From Gammaproteobacteria bacterium (GTDB lineage Bacteria > Pseudomonadota > Gammaproteobacteria > Pseudomonadales > Azotimanducaceae), in NCBI GenBank assembly GCA_002725285.1, contig PBRC01000051.1, positions 1-45,810 on the forward strand: a stretch of 45,810 bases of DNA, given 5' to 3'. Below the pieces are notes generated by a model. The model searched no databases, was not told the origin of the DNA, and saw only the letters and a list, made by a program, of their open reading frames with translations. Position numbers and translations under genes: made by a program. Shown piece by piece: positions 1-7,605 of the stretch (within the stretch, counting starts at the first letter, position 1; each line of letters starts with the position of its first letter).

Positions 1-91
1 ATTTATTCTATTACCTGATTGAATTTATTCTATTACCTGATTGAATTTATTCTATTACCTGATTGAATTTATTCTATTACCTGATTGAATT
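1..91. repeat. Tandem repeat, four copies of a 22-base AT-rich unit
   Basis: Four uninterrupted, identical copies of a 22-base unit beginning ATTTATTCTATTACC lie at 1-22, 23-44, 45-66 and 67-88, followed by three bases of a fifth. The array may continue upstream of the window. It sits just past the 3' end of the minus-strand methyltransferase gene. There are no spacers between units, so it is not a CRISPR array. It looks like a minisatellite or intergenic repeat; no function can be assigned. Confidence 0.95.
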
Positions 92-132
92 AGTATTTTG
101 CTGTTCTCTTAACTCTTGATTCTACCCTGTTG

Positions 133-1716
133 CTACCAACGACCATTACCCTTTTGCATATCTTTCGAATTCAGCCGAATGGGAAATTTCTCTCGAATCT
201 GCCTGTCGGCTGCAGGATCAATATACTGAGGATAATAGTTCTCGAGCATTTCGCCTACCCGTTCGTGTGCCTGTTCATACAACGTCTTATGACCCAGGCT
301 CTCCCAGGTACCGGGTGTCAGTCGATCGGCTACATCCGGGTAGAGAAATTCACTTCGCATGAGATCAAGTGTCTGCTGACTATCGAGAAAATGACCAGTA
401 CCTTCCACGGCTTCCTTTATCACATCGTAAGACAGTGTTTCATCTGTCACCTCGATACCACGCAGTATTCTCTGTATGTTGCCGATCATATCATTGTCAA
501 TCACCATACCCTCAAAGGATTGACCAATCAGACTGCCAACTATGCCAGGATATGCGGCGACCAGGTTGCTCCCGGCAAGTGCCGCAGTCACGGTCGTTAA
601 AGCCTTTTCGTATCCAGCCTGAACATCCATGGTCTTGGCATCTGTCATACCAGTGCCAACGCTGGTGATAAAACCGAAATGATTACAAAGCTGCACCGAG
701 GCGGCCATCACCACTGCTTCTTCACCGCTACCACCGGTGAATGAACCAGTACGCAGATCGGATATGAAAGGCCACATGCCAAAGTTGATGGCACTGCCTG
801 GTCTAACCAGATTCATCACGCACAAACAGGACAGGGTTTCGGCAAAGCATTGCGCCAGAGTTCCTGCAAGTGCTGCCGGGGATGTTGCGCCTGCCTGTGG
901 CGCAACAGCGACGTCACCAGGTAACCCCAGTTCAGCCATCTTCACCAGCACCTCTGCGTTTTCCTTGGCGAATCGAAGAGGTGACACAATGGGACACCCC
1001 CCAAATGTGCAGAAAGGTCTTTTTAGAAATCCACCTTTCTCACCGAGATAAGTATCAAACATCTCAATGATGGGATCTATATGATCAACCTCGGCAATAC
1101 CGAGTGAAAAAGATTTTCTGGTACCCGCCAGTTCTGCATAGGCGATATTGATGTCGTGAACAAAGAGGTCACCACTGTACTCTGCGGCGATAAATGGTTG
1201 ACCGAAACTATGTATATGTTCAAGTTGATCTGCAAGTCGAGTTGCGTCATAGAGATCGACAAGCCTGCTTGGACGGTAGCTCTGGGTATCGTAATCGAGG
1301 ATAGACACAGCTTCTCCGGAAGTGCTGAAGAGAACATCTGTACCACGCACCTCAAGATCAAAAGCGGGATCCGGCGCATACTCTTTGTACTCTTTTGCCG
1401 AGACTTCTATCAGTTCTTCGACCAGGGCACGTGGAAAGCGCAGTCGATTCTCGCTATCAAGCGTGCAGCCCTTCGGCAGTGCGTAGTGAAGAATCTCGGG
1501 AATGGGATCACCAATTCCCACATTTTCAAGAAGATCAAGCGCAGTATCATAGATGCGCTCGATATCCAGGTCGCTCAAAGGGCGGTACTGACCACCCGGC
1601 AGCCCGGGTCGCACAACCTGGCCTGAGGAACCACCTGTCCTCGCATTTCTGCGTGCTGTACGGCCGCCAGAACGTTTGCCATCTCTTACGGCTGCACCCG
1701 ATTCAACGTCAGTCAA
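133..1716 (-). CDS. MttB-family (trimethylamine methyltransferase-like) protein, paralogue 1
   Basis: The 527-residue product belongs to the MttB superfamily, whose members move a methyl group from a quaternary or tertiary amine to a corrinoid protein. Family hallmarks are visible along the TIM barrel: GGQYRPLSDLDIERIYDTAL near residue 41, the SGEAVSILD stretch, APQAGATSPAALAG, and FTGGSGEEAV. There is no in-frame internal amber codon, so it is a non-pyrrolysine member like the glycine betaine methyltransferase MtgB. The start is TTG at 1716, preceded by GGGAG seven bases away; no other Met occurs until far into the fold. It ends in TAG. It is divergent from, and clearly paralogous to, the gene at 1961; both end in GNGRW. 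No corrinoid protein or reactivase gene is nearby. The substrate is unknown; betaine-like compounds are the best guess. Confidence 0.9.
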   Translation of the reverse strand: MTDVESGAAVRDGKRSGGRTARRNARTGGSSGQVVRPGLPGGQYRPLSDLDIERIYDTALDLLENVGIGDPIPEILHYALPKGCTLDSENRLRFPRALVEELIEVSAKEYKEYAPDPAFDLEVRGTDVLFSTSGEAVSILDYDTQSYRPSRLVDLYDATRLADQLEHIHSFGQPFIAAEYSGDLFVHDINIAYAELAGTRKSFSLGIAEVDHIDPIIEMFDTYLGEKGGFLKRPFCTFGGCPIVSPLRFAKENAEVLVKMAELGLPGDVAVAPQAGATSPAALAGTLAQCFAETLSCLCVMNLVRPGSAINFGMWPFISDLRTGSFTGGSGEEAVVMAASVQLCNHFGFITSVGTGMTDAKTMDVQAGYEKALTTVTAALAGSNLVAAYPGIVGSLIGQSFEGMVIDNDMIGNIQRILRGIEVTDETLSYDVIKEAVEGTGHFLDSQQTLDLMRSEFLYPDVADRLTPGTWESLGHKTLYEQAHERVGEMLENYYPQYIDPAADRQIREKFPIRLNSKDMQKGNGRW

Positions 1717-1960
1717 ACTTTATCTCCCTTACGTATACTTAACACCCACTGATCCCAGTGCATACCAAACCACTACACATTTTACAGGAAGGCAATCTGA
1801 CGAAGATAGATCTACCAGATGAGATCTCCTCTACCCAAGATGCACATATATCAATACCTTCACGGCAGAACATTCCCATTTTTGACCGCTATTCTCGGAC
1901 TGTCTGCTGGGCTACCATATGCCTGAATCATATTACTTAGTTTCGCAAAGGAAAACCGAT
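1717..1960. promoter_or_regulatory. Divergent promoter region between the two MttB paralogues
   Basis: This 244-base gap must hold the promoters for both divergent methyltransferase genes. A short inverted repeat, CACTG-ATCC-CAGTG, lies at 1747-1760. A TTGACC that could act as a -35 box for the rightward gene is present near 1880, but no convincing -10 box follows. Shine-Dalgarno sequences for both genes lie at its edges. I see no riboswitch. Regulatory assignment is inference only. Confidence 0.4.
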
Positions 1961-3490
1961 ATGCGCAGAGGTATAAAGACACGACGAGAAAATCCGATCA
2001 GTGCATCCGCTGTTGCACCTGGAATGATCGGTGGTCGATATAATCCTCTGACAGAATCGGATCTCGCACGTATTCACGAAACTGTTCTCACGGTGCTTGA
2101 AACCATCGGTATGGGAGATCCCATCGAAATTTTCAGGGAGCGTGCCCTGGCGAGAGGCTGCTGGATGAATGAGCATGATCGACTTTGCTTTCCGCGGGCT
2201 CTGGTCGAGGATGTTATCGCGACAACACCCAAGGAGATGTTTTTCCTTGGCCGCACGCCCCAATACGATCTCGAGCTGGGTGGCCATCGCGTTCATACCT
2301 ACGGCGGCGGAGAGGCAGTCAATGTACTGGATGTGGGTACCCGGCATTACCGACCTTCAACACTCCTGGATGTTTACGATGCCGCTCGACTGGTCGACAC
2401 GCTCGATAACATTCACGCCTTTTCTCGCCTGATCGTTGCAACCGAAATCGAAGATCAACTCATCTGTGATATCAATACCGCCTATGCCAGTGTCGCAGGT
2501 ACGGCCAAACATACGGCATTGACCTTCAGTGACCACACTCATGTAGCCCCAACACTAGAGATGCTTAAAACTATCGCCGGCGGAGAAAAGCAATGGTTAG
2601 AACGACCTTTTTGCCATGGAGGTGGTTGCCCGGTAATTTCGCCCCTGCGCTATGGGCGAGACAATAGCGAAGTCTGTGTCGAATCAATTAAATTCGGTGC
2701 CCCTGTGTGGATTGTGGTCGCACCCCAGGCAGGCGCAACTGCCCCGGCTGCATTGGCTGGTGCTGTCGTTCAATGTGTTGCTGAAGCTATTGCCAGTGTG
2801 CTGTTGGTTGATCTTGTTTCACCGGGCTACCCTGTTGTCATCGGACCCTGGCCCTTTGTTTCTGACCTTCGAACCGGTGCCTTTACCGGAGGCAGCGGCG
2901 AAGAGGCACTGGTCAGTGCAGCCGCAGCACAGGTGATCAACCACTATGGTCTCGTTAGTTCTGTTGGCGCTGGCATGACAGACGCTAAGATCCCTGACAA
3001 TCAGGCTGGATTTGAGAAAGGAATTGCTGTGGCTCTCGCTGCGCTAACTGGCTGTAACAACGTATCTGAATCTGCCGGAATGATCGGCAGTTTGATGGGT
3101 CTCTCCCTGGAGGCCATGGTAATTGACAACGATATGCTTGGCGCCGTAATGCGAACAGTCAGGGGGATTGAAGTCAACGACGCTACCCTGTCGTTAGAAG
3201 TGATGGCTGAAACTGTCAAGGGAGATGGTCACTATCTAAGACACCCCCAGACTCTTGAAATTATGAGAACGGAATACGAGTACCCTGCCTTGTCCGATCG
3301 TCGAACACTTGAAGACTGGCAGAGTGCTGGATCCCCGGATATTCGAGACCAGGCTGCAATCTATGTTAAAGAAACTCTCTCGAGTCACTATCCTCTGCAC
3401 ATCGATGCTGATACCGATCAGAAAATCCGTGAGAGATTTCCCATCATCCTTCCCGCTCATGCCATGCAGCCCGGAAACGGTCGCTGGTGA
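1961..3490 (+). CDS. MttB-family methyltransferase, paralogue 2
   Basis: This 509-residue MttB-superfamily protein is a close paralogue of the divergent gene at 133-1716; GGRYNPLTESDLARIHETVL, APQAGATAPAALAG and FTGGSGEEALVSAA align directly. The expected role is methyl transfer from a methylated amine to a corrinoid carrier in the cytoplasm. No internal amber codon is present. I prefer ATG 1961 over the in-frame ATG at 1919 because AAGGA lies eight bases before it and nothing similar precedes 1919; 1961 also matches the paralogue's N-terminal basic stretch. The C-terminus RFPIILPAHAMQPGNGRW mirrors the paralogue. Substrate specificity cannot be told from sequence; the two copies may serve different amines. 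Confidence 0.9.
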   Translation: MRRGIKTRRENPISASAVAPGMIGGRYNPLTESDLARIHETVLTVLETIGMGDPIEIFRERALARGCWMNEHDRLCFPRALVEDVIATTPKEMFFLGRTPQYDLELGGHRVHTYGGGEAVNVLDVGTRHYRPSTLLDVYDAARLVDTLDNIHAFSRLIVATEIEDQLICDINTAYASVAGTAKHTALTFSDHTHVAPTLEMLKTIAGGEKQWLERPFCHGGGCPVISPLRYGRDNSEVCVESIKFGAPVWIVVAPQAGATAPAALAGAVVQCVAEAIASVLLVDLVSPGYPVVIGPWPFVSDLRTGAFTGGSGEEALVSAAAAQVINHYGLVSSVGAGMTDAKIPDNQAGFEKGIAVALAALTGCNNVSESAGMIGSLMGLSLEAMVIDNDMLGAVMRTVRGIEVNDATLSLEVMAETVKGDGHYLRHPQTLEIMRTEYEYPALSDRRTLEDWQSAGSPDIRDQAAIYVKETLSSHYPLHIDADTDQKIRERFPIILPAHAMQPGNGRW

Positions 3491-3583
3491 CACAGTTGCT
3501 CGTGTTTTGGGAAATCAATTTCTTGACTTAAATCATTACCGTTACATACTACTTCTGTTTCGGAGCATGTCGAGGGCGGCATT

Positions 3584-4315
3584 ATGCAATTTACGATTTC
3601 TGCGCGGGGAAAACCGCCTGCACGACCGATACACCAACTGATCAAGCAGAATTTCAGCCACATTCCCATTGAACAGATCGAGAGTTTTTTCGGATTTACC
3701 GAACCCTGCACACTATATGGCGGAAGGGTATTTGCGGGTACCGAACTCAGTCGATACGATTTACGTTCTCTTTACAAAATGGGCATTAATCTGCGCATGC
3801 CGCTGACGAACCACCACGCCACGGCAAAAGAGTATCAAGAGAATTTACCTTATTTGGAAAAACACTATCGACCTGGTAATTCGGTCATCATAACCAACGA
3901 CAAACTGGCCAAGTGGATCAAAGCTGATTTTCCCGAATATCGGGTTGAGGCGAGTGTTATAAAAAATATCAACAACCTCAAGAAAGTCGAAAAGGCTTAC
4001 AAGATCTATGACACGGTTATTCTTCCAATGGAATCTAATGAAGACGAGAAGTTTCTGCTATCAATCCCAGAGAAGGAACGAATCATGTTATTTGGCAACG
4101 CAGGATGTGCAATGACCTGCCCCTCAAAGATCTGCTATACGGCCGTTTCCAAGGTCAACAAAACTGGCGATACGAGTCTCTGGCAGTGTTCACAGTCAAT
4201 TAAGCCCAGAGACATCCTCGGCATGATGGATTTCGATCTGGGCTACCTTCAGGGTCTGGGTTTTCACCGTTTCAAACTACTTCGATCAAGACCCGGGCAG
4301 ATGACAGGCTTTTAA
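3584..4315 (+). CDS. Uncharacterised protein with four-cysteine cluster, faintly U32/UbiV-like
   Basis: The 243-residue protein is not one I can name. It has alternating strand/helix segments with lines such as YDTVILPMESNEDEKFLLSI, followed by FGNAGCAMTCPSKICYTAV. That order (a strand with a conserved acidic residue, then a cysteine cluster) is reminiscent of the peptidase U32/UbiV TIM barrel, which carries a [4Fe-4S] cluster. Cys175, Cys179, Cys184 and Cys202 could ligate such a cluster; Cys42 is separate. It is shorter than usual U32 proteins and the resemblance is weak. There is no signal peptide or membrane span. A GAGG stretch precedes the ATG. It follows MttB-2 by 93 bases and may be read with it. 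Confidence 0.75.
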   Translation: MQFTISARGKPPARPIHQLIKQNFSHIPIEQIESFFGFTEPCTLYGGRVFAGTELSRYDLRSLYKMGINLRMPLTNHHATAKEYQENLPYLEKHYRPGNSVIITNDKLAKWIKADFPEYRVEASVIKNINNLKKVEKAYKIYDTVILPMESNEDEKFLLSIPEKERIMLFGNAGCAMTCPSKICYTAVSKVNKTGDTSLWQCSQSIKPRDILGMMDFDLGYLQGLGFHRFKLLRSRPGQMTGF

Positions 4316-4394
4316 TCATCGATAAGACCCAGGAGTTAACTGACCTTATCCGAGGTCATTTGTATAAGTGACAGGAGTGACAGGAGGGTTTTCC

Positions 4395-4799
4395 ATGATT
4401 ACAGGTAGATGTGAGTGCGCAAAAGTCCGGTATGAAGTGGATTGTGAGCTCAAGGATTTCTGTCACTGTCACTGTTCAATCTGCAGACGCCTTCACGGTG
4501 CCGCATTTGCCTCCTGGGGAGGAATTGCCCGGGACAAATTTTCTTATATTTCTGGTGAAGACAGTGTAAAAAGATATGCTTTCTCAGAAAATTCCGACAG
4601 TATTTTCTGTACCCATTGCGGCTCCAGACTCCTCGTGGATTGCAAACCAGAGACCCACATGCTCTACCTTGCACTCGGTACCGCTGATGGTGACCTGGCT
4701 TGCCCACCCGGCTTCCATCAGTTCGTGGGTTCAAAAGCACGCTGGCATGAGATCCATGATGATCTGCCGCAATATGATGAATGGCCGGATGAGAGTTAA
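4395..4799 (+). CDS. GFA/CENP-V family zinc protein
   Basis: The product of about 134 residues has the cysteine pattern of the GFA (glutathione-dependent formaldehyde-activating, CENP-V) fold: GRCECAKVRYEV near the N-terminus, CHCHCSICRR around residues 24-33, and FCTHCGSRL further on, which together bind two zinc ions in this family. Start ATG 4395 is chosen because AGGAGG sits eight bases upstream; the ATG at 4368 would place that sequence inside the gene. Most GFA members have no proven enzymatic activity, and the formaldehyde-glutathione role is established only for a few. Its position after methyltransferase genes makes a link to formaldehyde tempting but unproven. Confidence 0.88.
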   Translation: MITGRCECAKVRYEVDCELKDFCHCHCSICRRLHGAAFASWGGIARDKFSYISGEDSVKRYAFSENSDSIFCTHCGSRLLVDCKPETHMLYLALGTADGDLACPPGFHQFVGSKARWHEIHDDLPQYDEWPDES

Positions 4800-4815
4800 C
4801 AAAGGCTCGAATAAT

Positions 4816-5418
4816 TCAGGTCTTCATCAATTCTTCTTCGACAAATTCCAGGCGATCCTTACCCCAGAAAATTTCGTTGCCCACCACCATGCTGGGTGCA
4901 CCAAATACACCTCTTTCAATTCCACGATTGGTGCTGCTAATGAGTTGCTGCCTGATTGCATCACTTTCTGCCCTCGACATAAACTCATCACTGTCCATAC
5001 CTAACGACTCGACTATGGGAATCATGCCTTCATAGTTTTCGATACTGGCATCATTTCGCTCCCAGTAGGCAGAGAATATTGCTTCAATGAATTCAGGCTC
5101 CTTCCCAAATTCTTTCATCACCAGAGCACCCCTGAGTACCCGACTGGTCTTGATTGGAAATTTATCCGGCATTCGAAACGGCAGATCATACTTGTCGGCC
5201 CAGCGATTCAGGTCTCTCAGGCGATTGGACATTTTGTTTGCCGGTTCATCCATCAGAACGTAATTGTTGGATCGAAATACATAGCCCAGATTGAGCGGAA
5301 TCAGGTTCAAATCAGCCCCGGTTCGAACCAGTATTGGTTTAATGAGCTTAAGGGCGAAGTAGGTATTGGTACTACCAATGTCCCAATAGAAATCTACCCT
5401 GCGATCTTCTGTATTCAT
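4816..5418 (-). CDS. DsbA-family 2-hydroxychromene-2-carboxylate isomerase-like protein
   Basis: The 200-residue protein matches the HCCA isomerase / kappa-class GST branch of the thioredoxin fold. It opens with VDFYWDIGSTNTYFALKLI, placing Ser16 where the family's glutathione-activating serine lies. It ends with the diagnostic GVFGAPSMVVGNEIFWGKDRLEFVEEEL. Members use glutathione to isomerise ring-cleavage products of naphthalene-type aromatics, but many homologues outside those operons have unknown substrates. No CxxC is present, so it is not a disulphide oxidoreductase. GGAAG precedes the ATG. It is convergent with the GFA gene and divergent from the channel operon. Confidence 0.88.
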   Translation of the reverse strand: MNTEDRRVDFYWDIGSTNTYFALKLIKPILVRTGADLNLIPLNLGYVFRSNNYVLMDEPANKMSNRLRDLNRWADKYDLPFRMPDKFPIKTSRVLRGALVMKEFGKEPEFIEAIFSAYWERNDASIENYEGMIPIVESLGMDSDEFMSRAESDAIRQQLISSTNRGIERGVFGAPSMVVGNEIFWGKDRLEFVEEELMKT

Positions 5419-5568
5419 TCGTTTCTTCCGCCTGATGTTTAAGATGCTTCGTTTGATTTACTTAAGGTGGTTCTCACCTGAAGACTGCATGAGTATAAAC
5501 CGAGCCTGGGTATTTCGACCATTGAGACTGTGAATTCGGTTTTTACAAGTCGTTAACAATCAAGCATT

Positions 5569-6384
5569 ATGAGGATTGTGACGCTTGAGACCCGCCAGTG
5601 GTCGATTTCATGGAGGCAATTTCTGAAAGACAATAATCGATTAATCAGTATCGAGCACAATCTTTTGCTTAGAGCACTCATACTAACGACATTGATCTTG
5701 TTTGGATTTTTCCTCATCAGCGAGAGTGGTTTCCTCAGCCTCGCTCTTGACAGTGATCGCAGTTACATTTCCTACATAATCCTTGGACTCTACACTCTGC
5801 TTAGCCTTCACTGGTTATATCTCGTCCTCGAGCTTTCAACTGACCAAAAATCAGTCGATGAAGCATACACGCTGTTTGAACAAGCGAATCCGGGCAGCCT
5901 GACGAGTGAAGCGGGCTGTATAATGCTCGATGATCAGGAAATCAAGGATGGGATTTTTTCGGATTATCTGAAGGACCTGATCAGGAAAAACCAGAATACC
6001 TCTGACAATGAAATTGAGCATGGCATTCTGCTGGACGCGCTGGGAGAACGCCTTGTTGCCAAACATTCCTTCGGACATTTTGCATCTGACATGCTGCTGA
6101 AGCTTGGTCTGCTGGGCACAATTGTTGGTTTCATCATGATGCTGACCCCGGTGGGCGAATTGACGGATTTTGACCCGAACGTGCTGCAACAGCTACTGGG
6201 GCAGATGAGTGGTGGCATGGCGGTCGCCCTCTTTACGACAATTTCCGGATTGGTGACCAGTACGCTGCTCGGTCTGCAGTACCAGCTGCTGGACGCAGCG
6301 GCAATCAGATTTATTGACCGGGTCGCGGTTTCTGTCGATGTACTGGTTATCCCCATGCTGGCAAACGGGCAAAAAACCGAGTGA
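5569..6384 (+). CDS. MotA/TolQ/ExbB-like proton channel protein (component A)
   Basis: The 271-residue inner-membrane protein has four predicted spans at about 32-52, 66-86, 175-194 and 215-236. Spans 3 and 4 carry the ExbB/TolQ/MotA signature: LKLGLLGTIVGFIMML and GGMAVALFTTISGLVTSTLLG. A cytoplasmic loop of roughly 85 residues separates spans 2 and 3, as in the family. Such proteins form a pentameric proton channel around a dimer of a single-span partner. The stop overlaps the next gene's GTG by four bases (GTGA), implying translational coupling. The start has no clear Shine-Dalgarno. It lacks the long cytoplasmic tail of ZorA, and no tonB, tolA, flagellar or Zorya effector gene is near. 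The coupled task is unknown. Confidence 0.85.
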   Translation: MRIVTLETRQWSISWRQFLKDNNRLISIEHNLLLRALILTTLILFGFFLISESGFLSLALDSDRSYISYIILGLYTLLSLHWLYLVLELSTDQKSVDEAYTLFEQANPGSLTSEAGCIMLDDQEIKDGIFSDYLKDLIRKNQNTSDNEIEHGILLDALGERLVAKHSFGHFASDMLLKLGLLGTIVGFIMMLTPVGELTDFDPNVLQQLLGQMSGGMAVALFTTISGLVTSTLLGLQYQLLDAAAIRFIDRVAVSVDVLVIPMLANGQKTE

Positions 6385-7004
6385 GGATACGAAGCAGATT
6401 TTATCGCCCGGCAACAGGTAGTGATGCGTTCACTGATCTGTTATTCAACGCACTGCTGGGTTTCGCCTTTATGTTCTTTGTCGCCTTCATGTTGATGGCG
6501 AAACCAGATCAAACCGGCAAGATTGATTCAAAAGCAGAATTCATTATCACTGTGTCCTGGCCGGACTTTCATCCTGACGACATTGACGTCCTGGTTGAAG
6601 ATCCAAGAGGTCAGGTTCTATGGTTCGAGAACAAGGATACAGAGGTGATGCATTTGGATCGTGATGATCGGGGAAGCTTTCATGATCAGTTGATCATCGA
6701 TGGTCAGAAAATCTCTAATCCCATCAATCAGGAAACGGTTTCGCTCAGGGCCTGGGTACCAGGAGAGTATGTTGTCAATGTTCTTCACTACAAGGCTAAC
6801 TACAAGGAACCGGTCCCGGTCACCGTCAAAATCGAGAAACTTAACCCTGAAATAAGTCTCGTGTACTACGGCGTCCATGAACTTAATCGAATAGGCATGG
6901 AAGTTACCGCCGCCCGATTTGTGCTCGATAACTCCGGTCAGCCAAAGAGTGTCAACAGCCTGCAAAAATCACTTTTGAGCCGACTGGGGCCCAAGGCAGG
7001 TTAA
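6381..7004 (+). CDS. Single-span Asp-bearing channel partner with beta-rich outer domain (component B)
   Basis: The 207-residue protein starts at GTG, overlapping the previous stop. Residues 19-40 form one membrane span led by Asp19 (TDLLFNALLGFAFMFFVAF), the layout of ExbD/TolR/MotB, where that Asp carries the proton. The remaining 160 residues should be periplasmic. Residues 50-150 look like an Ig-like or YfaP/DUF2135-type beta sandwich: FIITVSWPDFHPDDIDVLVEDPRGQV, then PGEYVVNVLHYKANYKEPVPVTVKIEK. There is no OmpA-type peptidoglycan-binding domain, unlike MotB or ZorB, and no ExbD-type C-terminal domain. This is a non-canonical stator partner; its binding target is unknown. Confidence 0.8.
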   Translation: MRIRSRFYRPATGSDAFTDLLFNALLGFAFMFFVAFMLMAKPDQTGKIDSKAEFIITVSWPDFHPDDIDVLVEDPRGQVLWFENKDTEVMHLDRDDRGSFHDQLIIDGQKISNPINQETVSLRAWVPGEYVVNVLHYKANYKEPVPVTVKIEKLNPEISLVYYGVHELNRIGMEVTAARFVLDNSGQPKSVNSLQKSLLSRLGPKAG

Positions 7005-7564
7005 TGTCTGCACCTCTTTTAGCAATTGGCTATGCACTGGTTGTAGCATTGCTTCTGAATATCTGGATCGCCACAAAATGGAGTGTCGCCTTTAAGGTCT
7101 CGCTCGTGATTATCGTCACACTACTTTATGTTGGTACTTATTTTGGCCTGAAGGAAATTCAGGGATGGCCAGCGACTGAACCACTGCCTGACTCCTTCCG
7201 CCTTCTCTGGGCAAAAATTGATGAACCGGATAAACGTTCAAATTCCAAGGGGCAGATCTATCTGTGGATTCAGGAGGTCGATGTTGCTGAGCGCATCTCG
7301 GGTCAACCCAGAGCTTATAAACTGCCGTATCAAATCGACCTGGCCGAGCAGGTAGAAGATGCAATCAACAAACTCGGTGGGGGCGCCACCCTCAATGGTC
7401 AGAGAACTCGTGGGCTGCTCAAACAGGATACTGATGCGGAAGCACCAAAAAGCCCCCTCACAGAACCAGCTGATGATTCCGATGCCGTCGGATTCACCGA
7501 TGGACGAATTCTAATCGAGTTTACCGAGCTACCCAAAAACACACTGCCTGCAAAGGGAATCTAA
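7004..7564 (+). CDS. Unknown two-span membrane protein (component C)
   Basis: The 186-residue protein is not recognised. Its ATG overlaps the previous TAA by one base (TAATG), so it is translationally coupled to components A and B. Two hydrophobic segments (about 5-23 and 29-48) form an N-terminal hairpin. The rest (50-186) is soluble, with a short folded part (FRLLWAKIDEP, GQIYLWIQEV), an acidic low-complexity stretch near 140-162 and the ending GRILIEFTELPKNTLPAKGI. Component B has its bulk outside, so C may supply the cytoplasmic part; that is inference. It ends 41 bases before the convergent PQQ dehydrogenase. Confidence 0.75.
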   Translation: MSAPLLAIGYALVVALLLNIWIATKWSVAFKVSLVIIVTLLYVGTYFGLKEIQGWPATEPLPDSFRLLWAKIDEPDKRSNSKGQIYLWIQEVDVAERISGQPRAYKLPYQIDLAEQVEDAINKLGGGATLNGQRTRGLLKQDTDAEAPKSPLTEPADDSDAVGFTDGRILIEFTELPKNTLPAKGI

Positions 7565-7605
7565 TTCTCTTCGATACAGACACGTTCTGACCGGAAACTA
7601 TCTGA

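Noticed and set aside
1-91. CRISPR-like repeat array
   Set aside because: The four 22-base units are contiguous with no spacers, so this is a plain tandem repeat.
133-135. Amber codon TAG as pyrrolysine in MttB-1
   Set aside because: TAG falls after the conserved C-terminal GNGRW and only seven further codons follow before TAA. Pyrrolysine in MttB is internal, so this is a normal stop.
4368-4394. Upstream start for the GFA-family gene
   Set aside because: The AGGAGG ribosome site lies between this ATG and 4395, so initiation at 4395 is better supported.
5569-7564. Zorya-type defence system
   Set aside because: Component A lacks ZorA's long tail, B lacks the OmpA domain of ZorB, and no ZorC/ZorD/ZorE gene is adjacent.
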